Shown here piece by piece: positions 13,404-19,622 of a stretch of 19,622 nt of DNA. Source of the stretch: 2-02-FULL-48-14 sp041645035 (GTDB lineage: Bacteria > Patescibacteriota > Gracilibacteria > UBA1369 > 2-02-FULL-48-14); contig JBAZQU010000021.1 of assembly GCA_041645035.1 (NCBI GenBank), forward strand, positions 1 through 19,622. The letters run 5' to 3'. Each line of letters starts with the position of its first letter. The stretch's first letter is position 1. The position numbers and the translations under genes were made by a program. Below the pieces are notes generated by a model. That model did no database searches. It was given only the letters and a program-made list of their open reading frames with translations, and was not told the DNA's origin.

Positions 13404-14684
13404 ATGCATCAACAGTTCATGGCCGCCGTCCGTCAGCTCTGCAACGAAAAAAATCTGCCCGAAGAAATTATTATGGACATCGTGAAGGCCGCCCTTCGCA
13501 CCGCTTATCGAAAAGACTATGGGAACAAAGAGCAAAACATCGAAGTAGAGATCGACCCTAAGACCGAGAACGTCACGATTTACATCGTTAGAAAAGTCGT
13601 AGGTAAAATTGAAGATCCCGATTCCGACATCCTCATTGAAGACGCAAAAAAGCTCAATAAAAATATTAAGCTTGAAGAAGAAGTGCGAACGGAAGTGACC
13701 CCGATGTCGTACGGACGCATCGCGGCTCAGGCGGCCAAACAAGTTATTATTCAGCGTATTCAAGAAGCGGAACGCGACTACATGTACGAGCTCTTCAAGG
13801 ACCGCGAAAATGAACTCATAAATGCACTCATTCACCGCGTGGACAACAACCAGGTTTACGTGGAACTCGGCGGAACCACCGCGCTACTTCCTGCTCGCGA
13901 ACAGATTCCAACCGAGCAATATTATGGAGGTCAACGCATCAAGCTCTACCTCGACAAAGTCATAAAAACTACCAAAGGCCCCCAACTGCTCATTTCTCGA
14001 ACCCATCCAAAGCTCATTGAAAAGCTCATGGAGCTCGAAATTCCTGAGGTAAAGGCCGGAACCGTGGTCATCAAGGGAGTGGCTCGCGAGCCTGGAGTTC
14101 GCTGTAAAGTCGCAGTTTCCTCCAAAGACCCTCAAGTCGATCCCATCGGAGCCTGTGTGGGGCAAAATGGAGTTCGCGTGCAAAATGTCACGCATGAACT
14201 TGCCGGAGAACGCATCGACATTATTCCGTGGAGTGAAGACGCGCAAAAATACATCGCTGAATCCCTCAAACCCGCAAGAATCACCAAAGTTGAGCTCGAT
14301 GAAGTTGCACACCTCGCCAAAGTTTACGTAAGCCAGGATCAACGCGCTCTCGCCATCGGCAAAAGTGGACAAAATGTTCGTCTCGCCTCTCACCTGACAG
14401 GTTGGGAAATCGATATCCTCGACGCCACTGAACCGGCCGGGACTGGCGCAAGTTCAAGCGGAAGTGGGACAAAAGCCGGCAGCGAATCCGGAGAGGTCAA
14501 GGAAGCATCTGTCATGATGGTTAGTGAATTGAAACTCTCGGACGCAATCAAAGAAAAACTCATTTCTGTGAATCTCGAACAGGTTCCTCAGCTTGTGGGA
14601 CTCTCTGTTAAAGACTTCATGCAGGTGGAGGGAATTTCCGAAAGTGAAGCTAAAGCAATCGTGAAAGCGGTGAAAAGCGTCTAA
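13404..14684 (+). CDS. nusA: transcription elongation/termination factor NusA
   Basis: NusA binds RNA polymerase and nascent RNA, affecting pausing, termination and antitermination. The 426-aa protein has the N-terminal polymerase-binding domain (about 1-125), an S1 domain (about 135-200, ending LLISRTHPKLIEKLMELEIP), KH1 with GACVGQNGVR (249-258) and KH2 with AIGKSGQNVRLA (317-328). A Ser/Gly-rich linker (341-365) leads to a helix-hairpin-helix-type module (about 375-426, VPQLVGLSVKDFMQVEGISE) like one repeat of the E. coli C-terminal extension. No rimP precedes it and no infB follows, unlike the common order. A 90-bp gap follows recX with possible -10 elements TTAAAT (13332) and TAGGAT, but no convincing -35. 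No Shine-Dalgarno. A clear terminator follows. Confidence 0.95.
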   Translation: MHQQFMAAVRQLCNEKNLPEEIIMDIVKAALRTAYRKDYGNKEQNIEVEIDPKTENVTIYIVRKVVGKIEDPDSDILIEDAKKLNKNIKLEEEVRTEVTPMSYGRIAAQAAKQVIIQRIQEAERDYMYELFKDRENELINALIHRVDNNQVYVELGGTTALLPAREQIPTEQYYGGQRIKLYLDKVIKTTKGPQLLISRTHPKLIEKLMELEIPEVKAGTVVIKGVAREPGVRCKVAVSSKDPQVDPIGACVGQNGVRVQNVTHELAGERIDIIPWSEDAQKYIAESLKPARITKVELDEVAHLAKVYVSQDQRALAIGKSGQNVRLASHLTGWEIDILDATEPAGTGASSSGSGTKAGSESGEVKEASVMMVSELKLSDAIKEKLISVNLEQVPQLVGLSVKDFMQVEGISESEAKAIVKAVKSV

Positions 14685-14705
14685 AGCCAGATTCCGCTAA
14701 GCAAT

Positions 14706-14731
14706 AAGGCTCTTCTAAAAGGGCCTTTTTT
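14706..14731 (+). terminator. intrinsic terminator after nusA
   Basis: A stem of nine pairs (one G-U), 5' arm AAGGCTCTT and 3' arm AAGGGCCTT, with loop CTAA, runs into a tract of six T (14726-14731), of which the last four are unpaired. It lies 22 bases after the nusA stop and is the only textbook rho-independent terminator in the window. Confidence 0.85.
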
Positions 14732-14732
14732 G

Positions 14733-14741
14733 TGCTATAAT
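14733..14741 (+). promoter_or_regulatory. extended -10 promoter of the pilB-like gene
   Basis: TGCTATAAT (14733-14741) is an extended -10, TGN-TATAAT, directly after the nusA terminator. No -35 is recognisable, as expected for extended -10 promoters. The mRNA should start near 14748, about 8 nt before the ATG at 14756. Confidence 0.7.
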
Positions 14742-14755
14742 GTCCAGATTAAACT

Positions 14756-16516
14756 ATGCCAGATAAAGATTACATCACTTCTCGGGTAGAAACCGATGCC
14801 ACCGCCTCGATGGCAGCCGCCACTGGTACGAACCCGCTCGCGGGCATTAACCGCGAGTTTGAAGAACGCGCCACTGCCGAACGCGCCCAAAAAATGGGGA
14901 TGAATTACATCGACATTGCCCGCGTGCACATCAATCCGGACCACTTGAAGACGGTTGATGGAAAAACGGCCAACGAAGCATTGACGATTCCTTTTTTCAA
15001 AGTTGGGAAAAAACTTCGCCTTGCCCTCGCGCACCCCACGAGCCCGGAAACTCAAGCACTGATTAAGAAACTCAAAGAAGACGGCTATGCCATCAACGTG
15101 AATTTGGCCAGCGAGACCGGTCTCCGCCAAGCCTTGCTCGTCTACAAAAATGAAGTGCCCACGCCCATCGAAACCCAAAATATCATTGATGAGGCCAATA
15201 TCGTTTCGTACCAAGCCGAAGTGGAAAACCTCGGAGCCCTGCGTGAAAAAATTCAGTCCGTCACGTCCGAAGAAGCGCTCAACTTCCTCAGCATGGGCGC
15301 TCTTAAAACCGGCGCTTCCGACATCCACTACCAGCCCGAAGAAAAACGCGTCATCGTGCGATTCCGTATCGACGGCGTGCTTCAACAAGTACTCGAGCTC
15401 GATTTGCAAACCTACGGCTACCTCAGCAATCAGCTTAAATATAAAGCCGGAATGCGACTCAACATCACAAACGTGCCGCAAGACGGTCGCTTTTATTTCA
15501 ACGTAAATGATCGCAAGATCGACGTTCGTGTCTCCTCTATTCCCACCGAGTATGGTGAGAGTTTCGTTTGTCGTCTCCTCGATTCCAAAAAGAAAAATCT
15601 TACTTTTGAAGAGCTCGGTTTTGAAGGCCGCAATTTGGAAATTCTCCACAAGGCGCTTGAAATTCCGAATGGAATGATTCTGGTCACCGGCCCCACCGGT
15701 TCCGGTAAAACGACCTCGCTTTATTCCATGCTCACGGCCTTTAACGAGCCGGACAACAAAATCATCACCCTTGAAGACCCGATCGAATATCATCTCGGAG
15801 GAATCACACAAAGTCAGATTAACGAGAAGCGCGGCTACACTTTTGCCTCCGGCCTTCGCGCCATTCTCCGCCAAGATCCCGACATCGTGATGATCGGAGA
15901 AATCCGTGACCTCGACACCGCAGAAACCGCCGCTCAGGCCGCCCTCACCGGACACATTTTGCTTTCCACGCTGCACACCAACAGCGCCATTGAAACCGTG
16001 CCGCGCCTTCTCAACATCGGCCTTAAACCTTTCATGATTGCCCCCGCGCTCAGCATCGTGACGGCTCAGCGTTTGGTGCGCAAAGTCTGTAGTTACTGCG
16101 TGGTGCAAAAACCCATAACCGAATCCGAACGCAAAGCCCTGCAAGATGCCATTGATCAAATTCACGAAGCCAATCCCGCGCTACAGCTCGCCGTTCCCGC
16201 CACGCTTCCGGACGCGCCCGGTTGTGAGAAATGCAGTAAAACCGGCTTCCTCGGTCAGCTCTCCATCGCCGAAATGTTCATCAATAGCGATGAGCTCAAA
16301 GAAGCCATTCTCGCCGAAAAATCCACGCCGGAACTTTTTCGTATTGTCCGTGCTCAAGGTATGCTCACGCTCGGTGAAGACGGCATACTAAAAGTCCTCC
16401 GCGGCATCACCACACTCAACGAAGTGGAACGTGTCGCCGATGTCTCCATTCAGCACACCCAGGCTCGTATGACCCTTCCGGCTCCCGAAGCACCTCAATC
16501 CGAAGAGACCGCATAG
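14756..16516 (+). CDS. pilB: type IV pilus/type II secretion assembly ATPase, PilB/GspE family
   Basis: A hexameric cytoplasmic ATPase that powers pilin polymerisation; 586 aa, normal for PilB/GspE. Order: a 30-residue low-complexity start, an N1/MshEN-like domain (about 35-130), the N2 domain (about 165-290, GASDIHYQPEEKRVIVRFRI), then the motor domain with Walker A GPTGSGKT (312-319), Asp box TLEDPIEY (338-345), Walker B IGEIRD (380-385) and His box STLHTN (404-409). The zinc motif has Cys445, Cys448, Cys490 and Cys493. The zinc ligands and ALTGH mark an assembly rather than a retraction ATPase. It follows its own extended -10 promoter and converges on dprA with a 22-base overlap. No pilin, PilC or peptidase gene is adjacent. 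With dprA and recA nearby, a role in DNA uptake is plausible. Confidence 0.92.
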   Translation: MPDKDYITSRVETDATASMAAATGTNPLAGINREFEERATAERAQKMGMNYIDIARVHINPDHLKTVDGKTANEALTIPFFKVGKKLRLALAHPTSPETQALIKKLKEDGYAINVNLASETGLRQALLVYKNEVPTPIETQNIIDEANIVSYQAEVENLGALREKIQSVTSEEALNFLSMGALKTGASDIHYQPEEKRVIVRFRIDGVLQQVLELDLQTYGYLSNQLKYKAGMRLNITNVPQDGRFYFNVNDRKIDVRVSSIPTEYGESFVCRLLDSKKKNLTFEELGFEGRNLEILHKALEIPNGMILVTGPTGSGKTTSLYSMLTAFNEPDNKIITLEDPIEYHLGGITQSQINEKRGYTFASGLRAILRQDPDIVMIGEIRDLDTAETAAQAALTGHILLSTLHTNSAIETVPRLLNIGLKPFMIAPALSIVTAQRLVRKVCSYCVVQKPITESERKALQDAIDQIHEANPALQLAVPATLPDAPGCEKCSKTGFLGQLSIAEMFINSDELKEAILAEKSTPELFRIVRAQGMLTLGEDGILKVLRGITTLNEVERVADVSIQHTQARMTLPAPEAPQSEETA

Positions 16517-17343
16517 CGCAATTCTTTCGTAAAACGAATCAGTCCTCGCAGTTCCAACTCCCCCAGCGCCTCGTAGAGTTCCGTCATTTTATCAAATCGC
16601 TCCCCAAGTTCCGCCGGTGACCGCGGCGCCTTTTTCAGCTCCGCAAAAATCTCCGCCGCCAAACCCTCCAGTTTTATTTCCCGCGTCGTCCACGCCACTC
16701 CCAAAAGGTCTGCCACGTCTCGCGGACACAGCGCCAAATGCGCGCCTCGCTGAAGCAACGCGTTAGTTCCCTCACAATTTGTGTCCATAATTCGCCCGGG
16801 CAAACACAGCACTTCTCGCCCGTTATCGTACGCATGTTTCGCCGTGTTCATTGCCCCGGATTTAAAGGGCGCCTCCACTATCAACGTTGCCTTACACAGC
16901 CCCGCAATAATTCGATTTCGCACCAAATAATCCGATTTATAAACCTGCGTCCCCGCTTCATTTTCACTCAACAGAAGCCCGCCCTTCGCCACAATCCTTC
17001 TCGCGAGCTCAACGTGCGCCGCCGGCTGCAACTCCGGTATTCCTTGTGCCACCACCGCAATGGTGCCCCCCGGCCCTTCCAGCGCCCCTTCATGTGCCGC
17101 TTTGTCTATTCCATATGCGAGACCACTCACCACGCAGATTCCTCGGGCACTGAGTTCTCGCGCAAATTTAAACGCCTGACTTTCCCCATATCCCGTCATC
17201 CGCCTCGTTCCCACAATAGCCACCCTCGGCCGCTCCAACGCCGCCAAATTCCCCACATAATAAAGCACCTTCGGCGGATCATAAATCTGCCTCAGCAGTT
17301 CCGGGTACCGCACGTCTGAAATTGGGAGTTTTTCTATTTTCAT
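16495..17343 (-). CDS. dprA: DNA-processing protein DprA/Smf
   Basis: DprA protects incoming single-stranded DNA during natural transformation and loads RecA onto it. The 282-aa protein has the Rossmann-like core: GTRRMTGYG (45-53), SGLAYGID (73-80), YLVRNRIIAGL (139-149), KSGAMNTA (161-168), LPGR and GTNALLQRGA (192-201). A winged-helix DprA C-domain spans about 222-282. The N-terminal SAM-like domain of longer DprA proteins is lacking, a common short form. TAGCAT (17355-17350) ends 6 nt before the ATG, so the mRNA may be leaderless; the GGGGGT between them is not a true Shine-Dalgarno. The 3' end overlaps the convergent pilB-like gene. It stands 156 bp after the small membrane protein gene on the same strand. 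Confidence 0.93.
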   Translation of the reverse strand: MKIEKLPISDVRYPELLRQIYDPPKVLYYVGNLAALERPRVAIVGTRRMTGYGESQAFKFARELSARGICVVSGLAYGIDKAAHEGALEGPGGTIAVVAQGIPELQPAAHVELARRIVAKGGLLLSENEAGTQVYKSDYLVRNRIIAGLCKATLIVEAPFKSGAMNTAKHAYDNGREVLCLPGRIMDTNCEGTNALLQRGAHLALCPRDVADLLGVAWTTREIKLEGLAAEIFAELKKAPRSPAELGERFDKMTELYEALGELELRGLIRFTKELRYAVSSD

Positions 17344-17499
17344 ACCCCCATGCTAGCAGCTTTTTTCTGACAAATTCCTGAATCTTTCGCCGCCCTTTTA
17401 CCAAGTTTTGCACAGCCCGACTATTTACAAAATTTACAAAACTTGCACCATTCACCGACGTCGGTGAATTCCACAATATTTTCAGCCCTCGCAAGGCTT
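17344..17499. other. structured spacer upstream of dprA
   Basis: This 156-bp non-coding gap is full of short repeats. TTTACAAAA is tandemly duplicated (17424-17432 and 17433-17441). Arms CAAGTTTTG (17402-17410) and CAAAACTTG (17437-17445) are perfect inverted repeats. The 18-bp palindrome lies at 17451-17468. Just beyond the edge, AGGCTT/AAGCCT (17494-17499 and 17503-17508) forms a hairpin whose loop is the stop codon of the next gene. An 81-codon frame crosses the gap but resembles no protein I know. It could be a small mobile palindromic element or an RNA gene. Confidence 0.45.
17451..17470. repeat. 20-bp repeat with perfect 18-bp palindrome, copy 2
   Basis: An exact copy of the sequence at 3511-3530. 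Here the symmetry extends to 20 bp (17450-17469, ATTCACCGACGTCGGTGAAT). It lies in the spacer between dprA and the small membrane protein gene. Confidence 0.85.
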
Positions 17500-17763
17500 C
17501 TAAAGCCTGGACTTTATCCACCACTTTTTAAGGAGTGAAAAGCTGAGCATAGACAGAATAAAACCCATCGAAGACACAAGCGCATTCGCAAACGGATTTG
17601 GCAACTCCGTCACAAAGAAAAAAATAACAACCGCAAAATAAGTCAGCCCGGCAATGATAATTTTCCGCGCCCAACTCGTCTCCCACGCTTTATCCGCCTC
17701 CACCCTCCGGTTTCTGGCCTTAATTTTCGCAATGTCTTTTTGGAGCTGCTTGAGTGATGCCAT
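17500..17763 (-). CDS. small two-TM membrane protein, unknown
   Basis: An 87-aa protein. Residues 1-32 are charged and helical (MASLKQLQKDIAKIKARNRR), likely a short amphipathic or coiled-coil segment. They are followed by two hydrophobic helices at about 34-51 (IIIAGLTYFAVVIFFFVT) and 60-78 (ALVSSMGFILSMLSFSLL), with a basic end KKWWIKSRL. Both ends are predicted cytoplasmic. No family recognised. The start lies 9 bp after the purM-like stop. TAAAGT (17775-17770), which includes that stop codon, ends 6 nt before the ATG, so it may be read both from the operon and as a leaderless mRNA. Being in line with the purM-like gene does not by itself say what it does. Confidence 0.75.
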   Translation of the reverse strand: MASLKQLQKDIAKIKARNRRVEADKAWETSWARKIIIAGLTYFAVVIFFFVTELPNPFANALVSSMGFILSMLSFSLLKKWWIKSRL

Positions 17764-17772
17764 ACAATTACT

Positions 17773-18885
17773 TTATTTTCCCAACTCAAACCCCTCTCCC
17801 TTAATCGTAATTCCCAACGGTTTTACTACTACTTCTCGCGCTTCGGCGGCCTCTACATAGCCGGCCACACATGCTTTCAACCCAATCCCGCCCGCAATTG
17901 CCACTACCTTCTCGGCCTCCTCGCGCCCATGGACATATAGAGCCAGCCCCAATCCATAATTGAAAGTTTTTAACATAATCTCCGTGGTCATTCCACTCGC
18001 CTTTTCAACAAACGGGAAAATCTCCGGCACAGGCAGCATTTGCTCAATCACGTAGCGGAAAGCCTGCCGCGGACGCATAAGTTTCTGCCAACCGTGACCC
18101 GTGATCGGCTCAACGTTGGAGGGACGAATACCCGCCTTCATCACGGCCTGCACAAAAGGCGTGTACAAATGCCCCGGCTGATTAATCGCTTCCCAGTATT
18201 CCATTCCACTCGGCAATTTCGTTCGATACCCACCCGGCAGTTGCGTAGCCAAGTCACGCAGCGTAGTGAATCCATTTTCATGCGGTCCGCTGCTCTCCAC
18301 GAAAACAATAAAATCCCCGGCCGCCATCTCGGTCGAATCCACAGGGTGCATCCCCGCCGGAACCACACCCCAAAGTGCCCCCGCGATATCCAATTTGTCC
18401 TCATAAATTTTGTTTTTAAGCTGAGGGGTTTCTCCCGAGAAATACACACAGCCCACCTTTCGGCAGCCCTCCACAAATCCGTCCAAAAATCCTTCCATAA
18501 ATTCCGCCGTAAAAACCTTCTCAGGTAGCGCCGAAGGCAAATATAAAGAAATCAAAACCGTCTGCATCCCCGACGAAGCGGCATCATTTGTCAAAACGGA
18601 CATGGTTTTTCCCCCTATGTTTCTCCAGAATCGCAGCAATTCTTCCCGACTTAAATCCGTCGGCCTGGCATCGTCCGCGGTTCCCAACCCCTCGGGCAGT
18701 AGAGTGACATACAGTTCCCCGGCTCCCGCATAAGGTTTCAAATCCAACGCAAAAACATTCGCGCTGCTGCCAAATCCACCGGGCATCTTCCCAAAGCCTG
18801 CCGCGAAGCCCACAGTCCTTTTACTCGCTTCAATAAATGCATTTTTTGCCTTGTCTAGATCTGTATAGTCTATACGATCAACCAT
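17773..18885 (-). CDS. purM: divergent PurM (AIR synthase) family protein
   Basis: A 370-aa homologue of phosphoribosylformylglycinamidine cyclo-ligase, which closes FGAM to AIR in purine synthesis. The family path is visible: YTDLDKAKNAFIEASKRT near the start, GGFGSSANVFALD (36-48), EGLGTADD (65-72) in place of DGVGTK, TNDAASSGM (99-107) for VNDI-TSGA, SGETPQ (150-155) for GGETAE, ESSGPHENGF (197-206) for SSGLHSNGY, and VPEIFPFVEKASGMTTEIM with TFNYGLGLAL near the end. The lysine of GTK is lost. The start at 18885 overlaps the zinc-ribbon gene by 8 bases (ATGGTTGA); a frame extending to 18981 is only a longer reading. It is probably coupled to the upstream gene. Length fits PurM (about 345). 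A changed substrate or non-canonical reaction is possible. Confidence 0.82.
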   Translation of the reverse strand: MVDRIDYTDLDKAKNAFIEASKRTVGFAAGFGKMPGGFGSSANVFALDLKPYAGAGELYVTLLPEGLGTADDARPTDLSREELLRFWRNIGGKTMSVLTNDAASSGMQTVLISLYLPSALPEKVFTAEFMEGFLDGFVEGCRKVGCVYFSGETPQLKNKIYEDKLDIAGALWGVVPAGMHPVDSTEMAAGDFIVFVESSGPHENGFTTLRDLATQLPGGYRTKLPSGMEYWEAINQPGHLYTPFVQAVMKAGIRPSNVEPITGHGWQKLMRPRQAFRYVIEQMLPVPEIFPFVEKASGMTTEIMLKTFNYGLGLALYVHGREEAEKVVAIAGGIGLKACVAGYVEAAEAREVVVKPLGITIKGEGFELGK

Positions 18886-19081
18886 TTTTTTTAGGCGGGT
18901 TAACTTGAAAAAAATCACAGATAGCTCTTTGGGTGCCAAAGACCACGCGGTCTTCTTTGCAATCCGGGCAACTGTACTCATACTTGGTTCCTTTCCGTAC
19001 CGGTTCGGACACTAGCTTTTTGCAACTGCGGCAGTAGAAGAGAATTGGATTTTCAACCTGTACAACATCGGTGTCATCCAT
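18878..19081 (-). CDS. small zinc-ribbon protein, unknown
   Basis: A 67-aa protein with two CxxC knuckles: FYCRSCKKLV (Cys17, Cys20) and YSCPDCKEDRV (Cys38, Cys41), which should bind one zinc. The spacing and Lys/Arg content suggest a nucleic-acid or protein-binding zinc ribbon, but I recognise no named family. It sits between a two-TM protein gene (8-bp gap) and the purM-like gene, whose ATG lies within its last codons. TAATAT (19092-19087), partly formed by the stop codon of the upstream gene, ends 5 nt before its ATG. The tight packing indicates one transcript. Confidence 0.75.
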   Translation of the reverse strand: MDDTDVVQVENPILFYCRSCKKLVSEPVRKGTKYEYSCPDCKEDRVVFGTQRAICDFFQVNPPKKNG

Positions 19082-19089
19082 GATTAATA

Positions 19090-19602
19090 TTAGTTATCGT
19101 CCTCGCGGGTTTGCCGTCCAAACGCGCTACCGGATCCGCTGCCCCACAGATTATTGCGTGCAGAAGCACTGTAATGCCCCTGGGATTTCAAAATCTTGTA
19201 GCGAGTCTTTGCATCAAGCGTCAAAGGGTCTATCGATGCAGCAGATTGAATCGGCTGTTGTATGGGACGATCCTGGACTGTGTTGAAGGAAGGTTGAGTG
19301 TACAAAGGCCGACTCGCGCTTTCCACAGGCGTTATAAAATCTTCCATCTCATTCTCGTGTTCCTCTCCTTCAACGCCCGCTTTCTCTTTCCGACGAGTCC
19401 ACCAACCGGAAATTATTAGCGCGCCAATCGAGAAAAAAGCGGCTATCATTCCAAAACGCGTCCCTTTATTGTTGATGGTTATAGCAAATTCAGGGTGATA
19501 AAAAACAGAATTTGCCACCAAAAGAAGCAGCAAAGCCTGGGTTCCCAAACTCAGCGCCAAACTTCCGGATTTTCGCTTCAAATCGAAGAAATTTCGTCCC
19601 AT
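19090..19602 (-). CDS. two-TM membrane protein with soluble tail, unknown
   Basis: A 170-aa protein from the ATG at 19602; a TTG at 19611 is in frame, but TATATT (19618-19613) ends 2 bases before it and 10 before the ATG. Hydrophobic helices lie at about 14-36 (LALSLGTQALLLLLVANSVF) and 49-68 (RFGMIAAFFSIGALIISGWW). The loop between them is short and the cytoplasmic tail long. The tail is acidic (EGEEHENEMEDF), then Gln/Pro/Ser-rich, and ends with a basic, Gly/Ser-rich segment (SASARNNLWGSGSGSAFGR). The tail looks disordered. No family recognised. It is first in the operon leading to the zinc-ribbon and purM-like genes. Confidence 0.72.
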   Translation of the reverse strand: MGRNFFDLKRKSGSLALSLGTQALLLLLVANSVFYHPEFAITINNKGTRFGMIAAFFSIGALIISGWWTRRKEKAGVEGEEHENEMEDFITPVESASRPLYTQPSFNTVQDRPIQQPIQSAASIDPLTLDAKTRYKILKSQGHYSASARNNLWGSGSGSAFGRQTREDDN

Positions 19603-19622
19603 AAGCGGCAAAAATATATTGA

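Noticed and set aside
14735..16165. 476-codon open frame antisense to the pilB-like gene
   Set aside because: The opposite strand encodes an unmistakable PilB/GspE with all motifs. The antisense frame has no recognisable motif and reflects codon bias.
17279..17524. 81-codon minus-strand frame before dprA
   Set aside because: It starts inside the 87-aa protein gene, runs through repeats and the palindrome, and ends inside dprA; no domain or promoter supports it.
18885..18981. Longer N-terminus for the PurM homologue
   Set aside because: It would overlap the zinc-ribbon gene almost by half, and the PurM-like sequence begins at the ATG at 18885.
1..19622. UGA recoding (Gracilibacteria/Absconditabacteria code)
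   Set aside because: nrdR, xerC, the HNH gene and the zinc-ribbon gene all end naturally at TGA and no conserved Gly position is encoded by TGA.
1..19622. CRISPR arrays, tRNA or rRNA genes, insertion sequences
   Set aside because: No regularly spaced repeats, cloverleaf-like sequences, rRNA signatures or transposase motifs were seen; the Xer recombinase looks like a housekeeping enzyme.

Overview
The window reads as a compact chromosomal segment of a small-genome bacterium. A Patescibacteria/CPR lineage is the best guess, perhaps Peregrinibacteria-like (inference, moderate to low confidence). The reasons are very short intergenic spaces, convergent genes that overlap at their 3' ends, almost no Shine-Dalgarno sequences, many starts placed 5-7 nt after a -10-like hexamer, strongly divergent PurL and PurM homologues, and ordinary use of TGA as stop, which argues against the Gracilibacteria/Absconditabacteria code. 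There are 22 genes, one truncated by the window edge and one split by a frameshift. I see no rRNA, tRNA, CRISPR array, insertion sequence or gene-free stretch above 300 bases.

Layout. 1-1920: start of a membrane-anchored protein (-), nrdR (-), and a PrsW-type intramembrane protease (+) whose start codon overlaps that of nrdR. 1850-4025: a minus-strand pair, HNH endonuclease then dGTPase-like HD hydrolase, coupled by an ATGA overlap and preceded by an 18-bp palindrome. 4068-5745: xerC-like recombinase (-) and ftsE (+) diverge from one 12-bp palindrome holding both -10 boxes. 5764-7632: a PurL homologue lacking the catalytic N-domain loops. 7604-11616: an AT-richer minus-strand block with a carbamoyltransferase, a frameshifted carbon-nitrogen hydrolase, a pyroglutamyl-peptidase-like protein, a lipoprotein and AlaX. 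11745-14731: recA-recX and nusA, ending in a clear intrinsic terminator. 14756-17343: a PilB/GspE-type ATPase (+) and dprA (-). 17344-19602: a structured spacer, then a minus-strand operon of small membrane protein, divergent PurM, zinc-ribbon protein and two-TM protein.

How the genes fit together. DNA repair and uptake dominate: recA, recX, dprA, a pilus-type ATPase, an Xer recombinase, an HNH nuclease and a dNTPase. The most interesting signal is that the recA promoter and the promoter of the HNH-dGTPase operon share a near-identical 18-bp palindrome (15 of 18 positions) lying over the -35/-10 region. This suggests a common repressor, plausibly a LexA-type SOS regulator with an unfamiliar box. 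A second, unrelated 18-bp perfect palindrome occurs in two exact copies 14 kb apart, once inside a coding sequence. The nucleotide theme (NrdR, dGTPase, PurL and PurM homologues) is present, but the PurL copy appears unable to do the standard reaction.
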